From Beijerinckia indica subsp. indica ATCC 9039 (lineage in GTDB: Bacteria > Pseudomonadota > Alphaproteobacteria > Rhizobiales > Beijerinckiaceae), in assembly GCF_000019845.1 (NCBI RefSeq), contig NC_010580.1, positions 62,001 through 126,000 on the forward strand: a stretch of 64,000 nt of DNA. The letters run 5' to 3'. The notes below the pieces were generated by a model that saw only the letters and a program-made list of their open reading frames with translations, was not told where the DNA came from and did not search any database. Below, in pieces: positions 8,115 to 17,776 of this stretch (its first letter is position 1; each line of letters starts with the position of its first letter). The position numbers and the translations under genes were made by a program.

Positions 8115-8391
8115 GTAGCGGGAAACGGCACGTGCCGATCTGCTGGCGATTGTGGACTACATATCGGACGATAATCCAGACGCGGCCCAGCGGCTCAAGG
8201 ATGACATCGAGACCAAGGTCTCGAAGTTGCCTGACTATCCAAAGCTCTACCGGGAGGGCCGTGTCATCGGTACGCGAGAAATGGTCGTGCGCTCGAATTA
8301 CGTGATTGTGTATACAGAGGATGCTCGCGCTGTGACGATCTTGCGTGTTCTTCATGCGGCTCAGCAGTGGCCGCCCATAGGGGAAGAATAA
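8101..8391 (+). pseudogene. RelE/ParE family toxin with nonsense codon
   Basis: From a GTG at 8101, inside the end of the antitoxin gene, the frame reads VPVLE, then TAG (8116-8118), then RETARADLLAIVDYI and on to VTILRVLHAAQQWPP, the hallmark C-terminus of RelE/ParE toxins. Family members usually have Trp at the stop position (WRETARADL), so a TGG to TAG change is likely. Re-initiation at GTG 8152 would omit the first helix. The toxin is probably silenced unless the stop is read through. Confidence 0.75.
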
Positions 8392-9041
8392 GGCGGGTGC
8401 GGCTGTCCAATTTTGGCAGATACTAGGAAAGGTTCCTTTATAATCGTGTTTTATGGAGTGGCTTTTGCCGTTCTCGCCTTAAATTTCCGACCTTTGGAAG
8501 GAGCGCTTTCTCAGCGAATTACCGTTTCTGCAATGCGCTTATCCTCGTAATAAATCAGTCCGGTGATCCGAAGAAGAAATCCGCCGAATGGAAGAAAATC
8601 GGCACTGGAAAGGCTCGATTTTTTCCACAATCCGCTCATCCAGAGAAAACGACAGCGATACTAGCGGGGTCCGTTTTACCAAGGGCTCGATAAGCAATTG
8701 TTATCGAACCTTTGATATCTATCTCCTGGCAGAAATCCTACGACCGGGAATAATCAGATTATGCTTGCCGGAAGACCGTTCAGCTCAGGATTGGCTGAAT
8801 TTTTCCACTGGTGATATCACCTCAAAGAAACAGTTCGAATCCTTCCTAACCTGGCATCCTCGCCGGTTTACTACACAACCCGATATTTCCGACGATTGCC
8901 ACATGACACCAAGCAGCATAGAGACCATTAATTTTACTCCATAGCCCGACTGTCCGCTATTGGCGCGAGCAGCCGATGATCTGACATTCCTCTTGAGAAG
9001 TTTGGGTCGAGCCTGCGCACTTTCCAAAAGCGCTTGGTCTA
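8392..9041. other. Gene-poor stretch with one repeat copy
   Basis: No convincing gene is seen. A 118-codon open frame at 8588-8944 has no recognisable domain or ribosome site and runs into repeat sequence, so it was left out. The segment 8879-8949 is one copy of a direct repeat whose partner is at 17361-17432. The IS5 remnant begins at 9042. Confidence 0.5.
8879..8949 (+). repeat. Direct repeat copy A (partner at 17361-17432)
   Basis: About 71 bases beginning CCCGATATTTCCGACGATTG match 17361-17432 (CCCGATATTCCCGCTGATTG) in the same orientation. Both share ATGACACCAAGC-GCATAGAGA and end in TAGCCCGA. The two copies bracket the IS5 remnant, the short-Argonaute pair and the Hachiman-like pair. 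They may be remnants of an integration site or of an older mobile element end. Confidence 0.65.
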
Positions 9042-9869
9042 GGCTCAGGACTCATTGATTGAGGAAGAAGGCGAGGCTAGCAGCGATACAGATCGCTGAG
9101 AAGAAGGTATGGGCGCATCGGTCGTAGCGTGTGGCGATGCGTCTCCAGTCCGTGAGCCTGGCGAAGAGGTTTTCAATTTTGTGGCGGGCGCGGTAGAGAT
9201 CCTTGTCATAGGGCAGCGGCGCCTTGCGGCTTCTCGTTGAAGGAATGCAGGGTAGGATACCTTTGGCCTCGAGAGCTTGCCTGAACCAGTTGCTATCGTA
9301 ACCTCTGTCGCCGATGAGGGTCTTGGCCGATGGCAGCGTCTCGATCAGCAGCCCAGCGCCCTTTGATCTCTCATCTGGCCTTCGGTCAGCACCATGCGGC
9401 GCGGCCTGCCAGTTTCATCACAGACGACATGCAGCTTGGAGTTCAGGCCGCCTTTGGTGCGCCCGATAAGACGGGGAAGAGCCCCTTTTTGAGGAGGCTC
9501 GCCGCGGTGCGATGCGCCTTCAGATGGGTCGAGTCGATCATGATACGCTCCGGCTTTAGCCCCTCACCGGCGAGTGCCGTGAAGATACGGTCGAAGACAC
9601 CGAAGCGGCTCCATCGGATGAAGCGGTTGTAGAGGGTCTTGTGCGGTCCGTAGTCTTTCGGCGCGTCTTTCCATTGTAAGCCATGCTTGATGACATAGAC
9701 GATGCCACTGATGACCTTGGGTCGTCGACGCGCGGCACGCCATGAGCCAGAGGGAAATGCATCGCAATCCGCGCCATCTGGCGCTCGCTCAGCAAAAACA
9801 AATCACCCATCACGATCTCCTTCCAAGACCGTGAATCACAGATCAATCCAAATTAATAGGTCCTGAGCC
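9042..9869 (-). mobile_element. IS5 family (IS427-like) element, decayed
   Basis: About 828 bases are bounded by inverted repeats that share GGCTCAGGAC at both outer ends and are flanked by TA. The right end abuts the stop codon of the Argonaute gene. The single transposase gene on the minus strand is broken. A different IS5 subtype occurs twice later in the window. Confidence 0.8.
9052..9810 (-). pseudogene. IS5 family transposase with three frameshifts
   Basis: The gene starts MGDLFLLSERQMARI and ends FSAICIAASLAFFLNQ, a full-length IS427-type transposase. Three single-base losses break it: near 9720 (after PRVDDPR), near 9474 (after KKGLFP) and near 9364 (in TEGQMRDQ). Between them, blocks such as WKDAPKDYGPHKTLYNRF, MIDSTHLKAHRTAASLLKKG and KIENLFARLTDWRRIATRYD remain readable. 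The element cannot move by itself. Confidence 0.85.
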
Positions 9870-11326
9870 TAAATGTACCGGCGATAGTCGGAACTAATCG
9901 ATTGGCCATCAGGAATATATTTCAGCACCTCTCCAACCTTACGTGCCGCGCGGATTGGCACTGGCAGGCGCTGGTTCATCTGGGTTGAGTTCCAGTTTAT
10001 TTTGGTCAGCGAGAAGACTTCCTCGGCGATCTGAGCAGCTGTGCTGTCACTACTCGGGTGCGGGCAAAGCAGCAGCGGCCTGGGAACATAGAGCCCCGGA
10101 TAGGTCCCGTAGTAAGGTATGCTCCCATTGGTGTAGAGGAGCCCCTTGCCGTCGAGATCGACGAAAGTACCTCGCAGGACGGGATAATCACCGTCGCGCA
10201 GAATCTTGGCGTCGTAGGATTCCTGGACCCATACCAGGTCGCGCAGCTCGGTCTCGGCTTCCTCCAGCGCACGCAGGATGCCGTCAGCCTCATCATCACG
10301 AAAGCGCGACGTTTTCAGGATGATCACCCGCGCCGGAGAATGCTTGTGATGGTCGCGATAGGCTTTGAGAGCGCCTTTCACGAGCTCGTAAGCATCCTCT
10401 TCCGTCATGTAGGGATGGCGCCCGCGGCTTTCAGTTTGGGCGCGCTTTCCCTTGAGAATGAACCCGCGCCCGCGCTCGTCGAACATCTGCGCAGCGCTGG
10501 TCCACAGCTGCTGTCCACTCACATCGCGATAGAAACTGATACCGATGTAGCAGGCGCGAAACTCGCCCTCCTTAGGGAGCCTGCGCCATGGGATGCGTCC
10601 TGACCCTTTGTAGTAGAGGGTTGTCAACAGGTTCCAGCTTCGACCTGCCTCATCCTGTATCTTACGCTCACTGCTCACCTTCACCTTGCGCGGAATCTTC
10701 GCCTTCTCGTCGATCACATCCTCCCAAAGGATCTGGATCGGGAAGTTGAGCGACATCGCCTTGGCCTTGAGGAGGCCGCGAAAGTTCGGCGCATCAGAAC
10801 CACCCGAGTCATCCTTTTCGGTCGTCCCTTCAGCATCTATCTTCGCATTCCACACCCGCTCGATCAGTGCCACGGGCAAAGCGACCAGCGCGACGTCTGG
10901 CCGGTCGCCGCTATCGTCGAGCACCTGAAGCAGGTCGACGACAGCATCGACCGCCATTTCCACTGCCTTGGCGTGATTTGGCTCTTTCCTGATTTTGTCG
11001 ATCTGCGCCTTGCTGAGCGTGGCAGTAGCTTCGTCTTCGATCACGAACTGGCAGCGAAACGGATTGTTGTTCTGAAGGCCAGGGAAGTGCGGGTTCATAT
11101 TCGGATGGCTGTCGGCCGTAGATTCGATCCCGTCTGCTGCCTTCGCGAGGAATTGCTTTGCGGACCCCACAGTTCTTGCGTCGCCAACGACGCCGACGCG
11201 AATCTTGTCGCCGAGCGGCACCTGGAGCGGACCAGCCTCGGTCAGACCTAGGCGTGGGTCAGGATGGCTATGCTGGTCCCCAAACTCCAGCAGAGGCTCG
11301 TCAAATATCTGGCTCTCAAACTTCAT
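9869..11326 (-). CDS. Short prokaryotic Argonaute (MID-PIWI), SPARDA-type
   Basis: A 485-residue short pAgo lacking the N and PAZ domains. The MID part spans about residues 40-240 and PIWI about 255-485. Family signs are [12 protein letters not shown] at 335-346 and [17 protein letters not shown] at 439-454, followed by a C-terminus ending SDYRRYI. The first catalytic aspartate of active PIWI is replaced (YIGISFYRD, Ser264), so it should bind guide and target but not cut. Its ATG overlaps the upstream DUF4365/APAZ gene by 11 bases, as in other short-pAgo operons. In known SPARDA systems, guide-directed target binding switches on the partner nuclease and kills or arrests the infected cell. The stop TAG is completed by the G of the adjoining IS5 element. 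Confidence 0.9.
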   Translation of the reverse strand: MKFESQIFDEPLLEFGDQHSHPDPRLGLTEAGPLQVPLGDKIRVGVVGDARTVGSAKQFLAKAADGIESTADSHPNMNPHFPGLQNNNPFRCQFVIEDEATATLSKAQIDKIRKEPNHAKAVEMAVDAVVDLLQVLDDSGDRPDVALVALPVALIERVWNAKIDAEGTTEKDDSGGSDAPNFRGLLKAKAMSLNFPIQILWEDVIDEKAKIPRKVKVSSERKIQDEAGRSWNLLTTLYYKGSGRIPWRRLPKEGEFRACYIGISFYRDVSGQQLWTSAAQMFDERGRGFILKGKRAQTESRGRHPYMTEEDAYELVKGALKAYRDHHKHSPARVIILKTSRFRDDEADGILRALEEAETELRDLVWVQESYDAKILRDGDYPVLRGTFVDLDGKGLLYTNGSIPYYGTYPGLYVPRPLLLCPHPSSDSTAAQIAEEVFSLTKINWNSTQMNQRLPVPIRAARKVGEVLKYIPDGQSISSDYRRYI

Positions 11327-12650
11327 CGAACAGCAGCCCCACCTGATTGTCCGGCTCCTCAATCTTCGTTTTGGGCTTACCCCACGCATCCTCCGGCACG
11401 GTTGTGGGCAAATCGATCTCTGGCGGCGCCTCGAACCGAAGTATAGGCGGTTCACCGTCGTCTTCTGACGCAAATAGGCCCGACTGCTCCTGATCACGCA
11501 GCGACAGTAGGCGATGCCACATGATTAACTGGCCACGAAGGGATGCGTTGTTATCCAAGCGCTTCTTGCCCGACAACAGTGCGTGCGGATGGCTGTGCCG
11601 ATGGAAGCCGTTCGTAGTGAAGTGATAGGTTGGGCTCACCATCAGGAACCACTGATCGAGCATGCCTTCGAACTTCGGCACGAAGGCATGGTGTCGCACG
11701 TATGAGACCTTCTGCGGATCTTTCGGTTGCATCGCGACTGTGACCACATCTGCGTGCGTCTTATTCTTCGCGGACTGGTAGTGGAACGTCCGCCCCTGAT
11801 TTTCGTGGAGCGCCCGGATATAAAAGAGCTTTCCCTCCTTATCCCAGGCGAGGTCGTCTCGCATCTGGTGCTGCAGGGTCTGGCGAAGCAGGAAAGCGAA
11901 GTTGTGCTGTTCGTCTATGTCTTCATGGAACGCCAGCAGGCAGGTCTCGATTGCCTCAACCTGATCGAGGTCGACAATTGCACTGGTGACGGCTTCGCGC
12001 GGGTCGTGGAATGACCAGAAGGTGCCGCCCTTGATCGTCCAGTCGAAACGTGTTGGATCGTCCTGGTCGTGGAGCTTGGCAATGGCGCGCTTGCTGTCGA
12101 GCGGAGTGCTCGCCACGAACATTTCCGTTGGCAACACGATCGGCAGGAGATTGACGAGCGCCGTCTCCCCGCCGCCCAGCGGCGGAACGTAATAGCCGAA
12201 GCCATTTTTCGGTACAGTGAGCTGCGCAAGCCGATCGACGGCTGCCTTGTCGAGCGCGTCCGTCGCCTTGTCGAAGGTCACGCGGCGCTGCTCCACACCG
12301 GGCTGGCTGGAGATCGGTCTCCAGAACAACGTTTCGTCGCTCTCGCGATAGAGAACCAGGATCACCGGAAGATTGGAGGTCCGCCAATAGTAAAGATCTT
12401 TGCTGTTAAGCAGGTAGGAGAACCCGCTGTCGGTCTCGGAGGTGTAGGTTCCGGCCCTGGTGGATTTCACCTGCACGGCGATCATCCGCGCCGTGGGCTC
12501 TCCCTCAATCATAATCTCGGCGATGCCATCGATGCCGGCCTCAAGCCGCCCGCGAAGGTCAAACTGGAAACCCATCGACAGGAAGCGCTTGCGGACAGCC
12601 GCTTCCCCAAGTTCGCCAATCAACTGACTATCGGTGATCTTCTTCGCCAT
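11316..12650 (-). CDS. DREN-APAZ effector: DUF4365 nuclease of a SPARDA system
   Basis: A 444-residue protein. Residues 1-160 form a DUF4365 PD-(D/E)XK-like nuclease: [12 protein letters not shown] helix, Asp41 in GIDGIAEI, and Gln60-x-Lys62 in [11 protein letters not shown]. The remaining 280 residues correspond to an APAZ domain, which holds the short Argonaute and completes its guide-target channel. Established work on SPARDA shows such proteins become indiscriminate nucleases when the pAgo partner finds a target, for example plasmid or phage DNA. The start ATG at 12650 is the first in frame. The gene is transcribed leftwards, divergently from the Hachiman-like pair. Confidence 0.87.
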   Translation of the reverse strand: MAKKITDSQLIGELGEAAVRKRFLSMGFQFDLRGRLEAGIDGIAEIMIEGEPTARMIAVQVKSTRAGTYTSETDSGFSYLLNSKDLYYWRTSNLPVILVLYRESDETLFWRPISSQPGVEQRRVTFDKATDALDKAAVDRLAQLTVPKNGFGYYVPPLGGGETALVNLLPIVLPTEMFVASTPLDSKRAIAKLHDQDDPTRFDWTIKGGTFWSFHDPREAVTSAIVDLDQVEAIETCLLAFHEDIDEQHNFAFLLRQTLQHQMRDDLAWDKEGKLFYIRALHENQGRTFHYQSAKNKTHADVVTVAMQPKDPQKVSYVRHHAFVPKFEGMLDQWFLMVSPTYHFTTNGFHRHSHPHALLSGKKRLDNNASLRGQLIMWHRLLSLRDQEQSGLFASEDDGEPPILRFEAPPEIDLPTTVPEDAWGKPKTKIEEPDNQVGLLFDEV

Positions 12651-12986
12651 GACTCATGCATAGAACATTTTGGCAACAACATTAACGTGTTTTTCGCACT
12701 GCAACCCGTCCATCGTCACGTTCGGCGGTGAGCCGCCAAAAGGGCGTCGGTACGCACACTTCACCTCGATCGATGGTCGCGCCGTCCTTATTTCCGTGAT
12801 AGAATTAAGAAACGGGGCTTAAAATGACGAGGGCGAAGCTGCATCGAATAGATCAATTGCTTGCTCGTCTTGGGCAAACGGAAAAGATGCCTGACGTTTC
12901 GGTGCCGTGTTTCGAATGTGTCGCGTTAAATCGGCTGCCAGCTCAGTTGCACCCCTAACGGTTCGTCGATCGTTGCTATCTCGCCC
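12651..12986. other. Divergent intergenic region between two defence systems
   Basis: 336 bases separate the starts of the DREN-APAZ gene (leftwards) and the HamA-like gene (rightwards), so both promoters must lie here. The stretch near 12660-12700 is locally AT-richer. No operator, regulator gene or clear -35/-10 pair could be assigned with confidence. Confidence 0.5.
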
Positions 12987-13784
12987 ATGACCCTGACGCT
13001 CGTCCCAATAGATCATGGCGAACTCTGCCACGGCTGGACATGGAATATCAACGACGAGGACATGCTCGCCGAGCGCGTCGCGCGCATCGTGCTCGGCCAG
13101 TATCGCCATGTCGCCAAGATCCTGAGCGGTGCGGGCGTGCCGGGGCCCGTTGCTAACACCGAACAGGCGAATGCGGCGATCAAGCAGCTGACCCTCGCCG
13201 AGGGCGATGATCCCTGGCACCGTGACGGCTGGCTGTTCCAGGCGATCTCGTGGATCGCCGCGCACCAGCAGCCTTCAGCCTCGCTCACCCGGATGCCGCA
13301 TATCCGCAAGGCCGACAAAGGCTTTGACGGCATACAGCTCGAACTGAACGAAGCCGGCACTGCAGTCATCGCAGTCGTCGTCTTCGAGGACAAAGCCACT
13401 GACAAGGCCCGCGACACCATCCGCGACGATGTCTGGCCGGGTATCGTCGCTCTCGAAAAGGGTGAGCGGCTGAACGAACTCAGCCAGGAAGTGAGTGGGA
13501 TGCTCGATGCGCGCGCCGCCGCCGATCCCGAGTTCGACCTCGATACCGCGATTGCCAACACGCTGTGGCACAATGCCCGGCGCTACCGCGTCAGCATCAC
13601 AATCGGCAACACCCACAACAACGCCGATGCTCGCGCCAAGCTGTTCAAGGGCTTCGACAACTCAGCGCCCGGCCCTGCCAGCCGCCGCCGTGCCGACACT
13701 ATTTACCTACCAGAGATGCGGAACTGGATGGCGAGCTTCGCCGCGTGCGTGATCCTCAAGATCAAGGCCATCGCCAATGTTTGA
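12987..13784 (+). CDS. HamA-like nuclease of a Hachiman-like system
   Basis: A 265-residue protein coupled to a large helicase (overlap 13777-13784). KADKGFDGIQLEL (Asp114) followed by VVVFEDKATDK (Glu134-x-Lys136) fits a PD-(D/E)XK nuclease core, and the E-x-K position is close to that described for HamA. HamA proteins (DUF1837) are held inactive by HamB and degrade DNA when the helicase senses damaged or phage DNA. Assignment rests on the E-x-K motif, size, gene order and the helicase partner; overall sequence identity to characterised HamA was not testable here. No strong ribosome site precedes the ATG. Confidence 0.62.
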   Translation: MTLTLVPIDHGELCHGWTWNINDEDMLAERVARIVLGQYRHVAKILSGAGVPGPVANTEQANAAIKQLTLAEGDDPWHRDGWLFQAISWIAAHQQPSASLTRMPHIRKADKGFDGIQLELNEAGTAVIAVVVFEDKATDKARDTIRDDVWPGIVALEKGERLNELSQEVSGMLDARAAADPEFDLDTAIANTLWHNARRYRVSITIGNTHNNADARAKLFKGFDNSAPGPASRRRADTIYLPEMRNWMASFAACVILKIKAIANV

Positions 13785-16700
13785 TCCGACCACTGCGGCA
13801 TTGATTCGGGCGGCACCTCCACTCGAGGGGCTCGACCTCGACAATCTGCCCAAGCGGCTGACCGAGGCCTTTGCCGACATCGTCTCGGCGCGCATCCGCC
13901 TGCGCGGTGCGCCCGCCGAAGCGGACGACGAAGCGTTGTTGACAACAGTGGCCGAACTTCGCCGCATCGCTGCCGCCCACGAGACCTATGCCGCCTTGCT
14001 GCCCGACCGCGAGAATCGCGCCTCGGCGGCGTTCGTCGCGGCCTCGGCACACCAAGCCGTCTCGCTGGCGCTGCGCGGGGCTGAGGCCACCAGCCAAGTC
14101 GACATGTCGGCGGTCAGCCCCGACATCTGCGCCACGCTGCTCTTCCTCCTGGCGGAAGCGCATGCCGATGCCGCCGATGCCGCCAAACGCATCGTGCCAA
14201 CGGCGGATGCCGGGCCGATCGAGCGCGCCCTGCTGCTTGCGATCCGCAGCCTCGCGCAAGGGCGGCTCGGGGAGATCGTCGATGCCGACGAGCCGGAGAT
14301 TGATGTCGATGGCGACGATCTCGGCTTCCGCGCCCTCGACGCGCTCCGCCTGCTGCTGCTGCGCGGCGTCACCAATCTCGCGCGGCAGCTGCGCCTGCGC
14401 GTCGACCTCGCTCCCGAGGTGGGCGGTATCGTGCCGTCGAGCGCGCTGTTCGCGCAGGTGCGCGTCCTCGCTAGCGAACCGATCGATGGCGCGGGCGTGG
14501 CCGGCGAGACGCTGCTCAGCCTCTATCCTGGCCCCTTGCATCTCGCCAATTTGCTGCTCGGGCTCGAGGGCGACCTGCTCGGGACCGCGCTCAGCCGCAT
14601 TCCGACACCGGGCGGGGTCGATGATAATGAATGGTGGCAGACGCTTCGCCGCATGGCTCGGCAGCGGCCCTATCTCTGGCGCAACCACCGCGAGGCGATC
14701 GATAAAGGTTATCTTGAGCAGGGCGTGTCCTCGGCGATCAGCTTTCCGACGGGCGGCGGCAAGTCGACGCTTGCAGAGCTCAAGATCGCGACCGCGCTGT
14801 TGCGCGGAGAGCGGGTCATTTTTCTCGCGCCCACCCATGCACTCGTCGGACAGACCCAGCGCTCGCTCAAGGGAACCTTCCAAGACTACAGCATCCTTGC
14901 CGATGTCAACGAGGATGTCGGCTTCGGTGACGTCGTCATGCTCGGCGAAGTCACCGCCATGACCCCCGAACGCTGTCTGATGCTGCTGTCGGTCGATCCC
15001 GATGCCTTCGCGGACCTCGGGCTCATTGTCTTCGACGAATGCCATTTGCTTCATCCGCGCGAGGAGGATCGGAGCCGTCGCGGGCTTGATGCGATGCTCG
15101 CTATCCTCAACCTGACGCGCATCGCTCCCTCCTCCGATTTGCTGCTGCTCTCCGCTATGATGAAGAATACGCAGGAGATCGCCGGCTGGGTCGCATTTCT
15201 GACTGGGCGCCAATGCCTGACGCTTGACTTGAGCTGGAAGCCGACTCGACAGGTGCGCGGTTGCGTCGTCTACCCTGCCGAGCAAATCACTGCGCTTAAG
15301 GCTGTCCTCGCTCAGGCACACATCGACTATCCGAAATACGACAGCCCACCAGTCGAGGTGAAAAATGTGCTGCTTGCGCAGCCCTTTGGATTGTTCAGCT
15401 TGCTTCAGACTTGGTCGACCACCGACCGCAGCGACTATGCGCTCCTCCAACTGCTCGCCGATTGCCATCTGCTGTCGAGCGGCCGCGCCAAGGGCGGCAA
15501 CTGGTACCTAACCCCCAACGGCAACGAGACCAGCGGCGCGATCGCCGCCGCTGCAGCGAGCGCGGGCATGAAGACGCTGGTGTTCGTGCAGACGACAGTC
15601 TTTTGTGAGAGCTGTGTCAAGAATTACCCGGCCCGCGTCGCCGCCAGCCAGATCACGCTTACCGAGGAAGAGCAGAAATGGCGCACCCTTGCCGAAGAGG
15701 AGATGGGGGGAGCCGGCTATTGCTACATGAAACTCGCGGCTGATGGCACGCTTCGAACGGGGGCCGCCAGCCATCATGCGCTGCTACTGCGCGAGGAGCG
15801 TGAACTGCACGAAAGCCTGTTTCGCCGTCCGGAAGGGATCAAGGTGCTATTTGCGACCTCGACTCTTGCCCAGGGCATGAACTTGCCAAGCGAAGTCGTC
15901 ATCATTTCGGGAGATAGCCGCTTCGATCCGCAAGCCGACAAAATGCAGAAGCTTGAGGCGCACGAACTGTTGAACGCGGCAGGTCGTGCGGGACGCGCCG
16001 GCGAAGGTGCGCAGGGTTTCGTCTTGCTTGTGCCGAGCAAGGTCATCGACTTCGACGACCAGAACAACCAAATCAACGGCCATTGGATGGACCTGCAGGC
16101 AATCTTCGAGCAGGCCGACCAATGCCTCGTCATCGACGACCCGCTAAAAGTGGTGCTCGACCGCATCCACGATGGCGTCACTCAGACCGGCGCCTCAGCC
16201 TATCTTTTGAGCAAGCTGCCGCTCGCAGTCGCCGGCGCCGAAGTCGACCCGGCCGCGGTACTGCTCAACAGGAGCTTCAGCGCCTATCGCGCGCTAATGG
16301 CCGCCGACACCGACTGGCTAAGCACAAGAGTCGCCTCAGCTCTAGCCGCGCGAGCCGCTCTGGAACTCCCCGAACCCGATCGCTGGATCGAGCAGGTCTC
16401 TGGCGCAACCGGACTCTCTGTCGCGTTGCTCCAGCAGATCGTCGAACGGCTCGATGCCGGCGCCTTCTCGGGATCGGCGCTCGAGGTGGTGGCGGCGCTG
16501 CTCGACTGGCTCGACGCGCATCCGAGCCAGTTGCTCAGCTTGGTGCGGCCGGAGAGCCTAGAGGAGATGTTCGGCACGCCTTATAAAAACCTCGCGGACC
16601 ATGAGGCACGCGGAAAGCATGCGTTGTTTTGGCTGCGAAAGCTTTGGCCGATTTGGATGTCTGGCGTGCCGCTGTGCGAGCTCGAAAAGGCATTTCTCGG

Positions 16701-17088
16701 GCGCACCACCAAGCTCAAGCAGTGCAAGAATGCCCGTCATTTCGCGTCGCGGCTCGTGCCCGACCTTGCATTCCTGGCGGGCCTTCCTGGACGCTTGCTC
16801 GCGGCGCGGCTGCGCGCCGTCGAAGACGAGACACCTGTCTCCTCCGTTTTGGCGTCACTGAGCGGCGTCGTCCGCGAAGGCTGCGATAGCCCCGACAGTT
16901 TGGCACTGCGCCTCCATTTGACACGCTCAGTATCGCGCGTTGCCGCCCGCAAACATTATGATGCTATCCGCCAGCATATCCAGCCGGGCAACCCAAACGA
17001 GGGCTTTGAAGAAACCTTGGAGCGCATCCGCCATGCCGATGTAGTCGCCAGCTTCGACGATCTCGATAACCTCGACGGGGATGGATGA
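13777..17088 (+). CDS. HamB-like superfamily 2 helicase of a Hachiman-like system
   Basis: An 1103-residue Ski2-like DExH helicase. A 300-residue helical N-terminal region precedes motif I PTGGGKST (324-331), motif Ia LAPTHALVGQ, and motif II DECH starting at Asp420. Next come motif III SAMM, TLAQGMNLPSEVVII, and motif VI NAAGRAGRAGEG. The C-terminal 300 residues are helical and family-specific. It overlaps the nuclease gene by 8 bases. In Hachiman, the helicase scans DNA and releases the nuclease at damaged or single-stranded structures. Domain order and length fit HamB, but other nuclease-helicase defence pairs share this outline. Confidence 0.72.
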   Translation: MFDPTTAALIRAAPPLEGLDLDNLPKRLTEAFADIVSARIRLRGAPAEADDEALLTTVAELRRIAAAHETYAALLPDRENRASAAFVAASAHQAVSLALRGAEATSQVDMSAVSPDICATLLFLLAEAHADAADAAKRIVPTADAGPIERALLLAIRSLAQGRLGEIVDADEPEIDVDGDDLGFRALDALRLLLLRGVTNLARQLRLRVDLAPEVGGIVPSSALFAQVRVLASEPIDGAGVAGETLLSLYPGPLHLANLLLGLEGDLLGTALSRIPTPGGVDDNEWWQTLRRMARQRPYLWRNHREAIDKGYLEQGVSSAISFPTGGGKSTLAELKIATALLRGERVIFLAPTHALVGQTQRSLKGTFQDYSILADVNEDVGFGDVVMLGEVTAMTPERCLMLLSVDPDAFADLGLIVFDECHLLHPREEDRSRRGLDAMLAILNLTRIAPSSDLLLLSAMMKNTQEIAGWVAFLTGRQCLTLDLSWKPTRQVRGCVVYPAEQITALKAVLAQAHIDYPKYDSPPVEVKNVLLAQPFGLFSLLQTWSTTDRSDYALLQLLADCHLLSSGRAKGGNWYLTPNGNETSGAIAAAAASAGMKTLVFVQTTVFCESCVKNYPARVAASQITLTEEEQKWRTLAEEEMGGAGYCYMKLAADGTLRTGAASHHALLLREERELHESLFRRPEGIKVLFATSTLAQGMNLPSEVVIISGDSRFDPQADKMQKLEAHELLNAAGRAGRAGEGAQGFVLLVPSKVIDFDDQNNQINGHWMDLQAIFEQADQCLVIDDPLKVVLDRIHDGVTQTGASAYLLSKLPLAVAGAEVDPAAVLLNRSFSAYRALMAADTDWLSTRVASALAARAALELPEPDRWIEQVSGATGLSVALLQQIVERLDAGAFSGSALEVVAALLDWLDAHPSQLLSLVRPESLEEMFGTPYKNLADHEARGKHALFWLRKLWPIWMSGVPLCELEKAFLGRTTKLKQCKNARHFASRLVPDLAFLAGLPGRLLAARLRAVEDETPVSSVLASLSGVVREGCDSPDSLALRLHLTRSVSRVAARKHYDAIRQHIQPGNPNEGFEETLERIRHADVVASFDDLDNLDGDG

Positions 17089-17776
17089 ACGGGAGCCTGA
17101 CAAACTAAGTCTCTACACCATCGAACGGCAGCTTCGATGATTGCCATCCCAGGCGTCGAATGGCCAATATGGGGCGCAAAGCGGAAAATGCGACCGCCGA
17201 ACGTCCGATATGGCCGCCGTTAGCTACGTAATCACCGCCGAGCTTTGTCGATTGCCGCACGAATCGAAATGTCTATCTATTCATCAAAGGCTTATGGTGA
17301 TCTCGTAGTTCTCATCTGGTTCCGGCACGGCCCGCCAACCCCACCGATTTCCCTCTGTCGCCCGATATTCCCGCTGATTGCCGCATGACACCAAGCGGCA
17401 TAGAGAACCGCCGATTCTACACCGTAGCCCGATTCTGGGTGACTCGCTTGCTACCCTGATCGCCGAAAGTCAGACTGCTACCCACGCGGTGCGTTCATGA
17501 CAGAAGCTGGCCGAGAGCAGACTGACAGGATTTAGAGGCAAACTGGAAAAAGCGGACGGTGCTGAGAGGTATAGATCAAGGGCCCTGTAGCTATCGACTC
17601 GGCTCGGTAGCTGAGTTCCTCTCTTCATCAAGGACCATCCAAACGCGCTTCGAATAGACTTGAAGATCGCCCTACACGTATGCCCGATCCGCATAGGCCA
17701 GCAGATCCGCTGCATCCCCCCATCGCTCCTGGTTCCCTCTCCTGGGCCCAACACCGCCCCTGACGATCGTCAGAAC
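17089..17776. other. Gene-free stretch with second repeat copy
   Basis: 688 bases lie between the convergent ends of the helicase gene and the glycosylase-like gene. No coding signal was accepted; the frame at 17470-17754 lacks any family feature. It holds direct repeat copy B at 17361-17432. The remainder looks like decayed sequence, possibly an old insertion junction. Confidence 0.5.
17361..17432 (+). repeat. Direct repeat copy B (partner at 8879-8949)
   Basis: About 72 bases are alignable with 8879-8949 in the same orientation, with scattered substitutions. Shared blocks include ATTGCC-CATGACACCAAGC and GTAGCCCGA/ATAGCCCGA. Divergence shows the duplication is old. The copies enclose 8.4 kb with two defence systems. 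Confidence 0.65.

Noticed and set aside
8588..8944. 118-codon plus-strand frame upstream of the IS5 remnant
   Set aside because: No family features or ribosome site, and its end runs through a non-coding direct repeat.
9869..11326. A target-cleaving Argonaute
   Set aside because: Length is that of short pAgos, N and PAZ domains are absent, and the first catalytic Asp is Ser.
13762..15468. 568-codon open frame on the minus strand inside the helicase gene
   Set aside because: It is antisense to a gene with clear helicase motifs. High-GC coding DNA produces long mirror frames, and its composition is His/Arg/Gln-rich with no domain.
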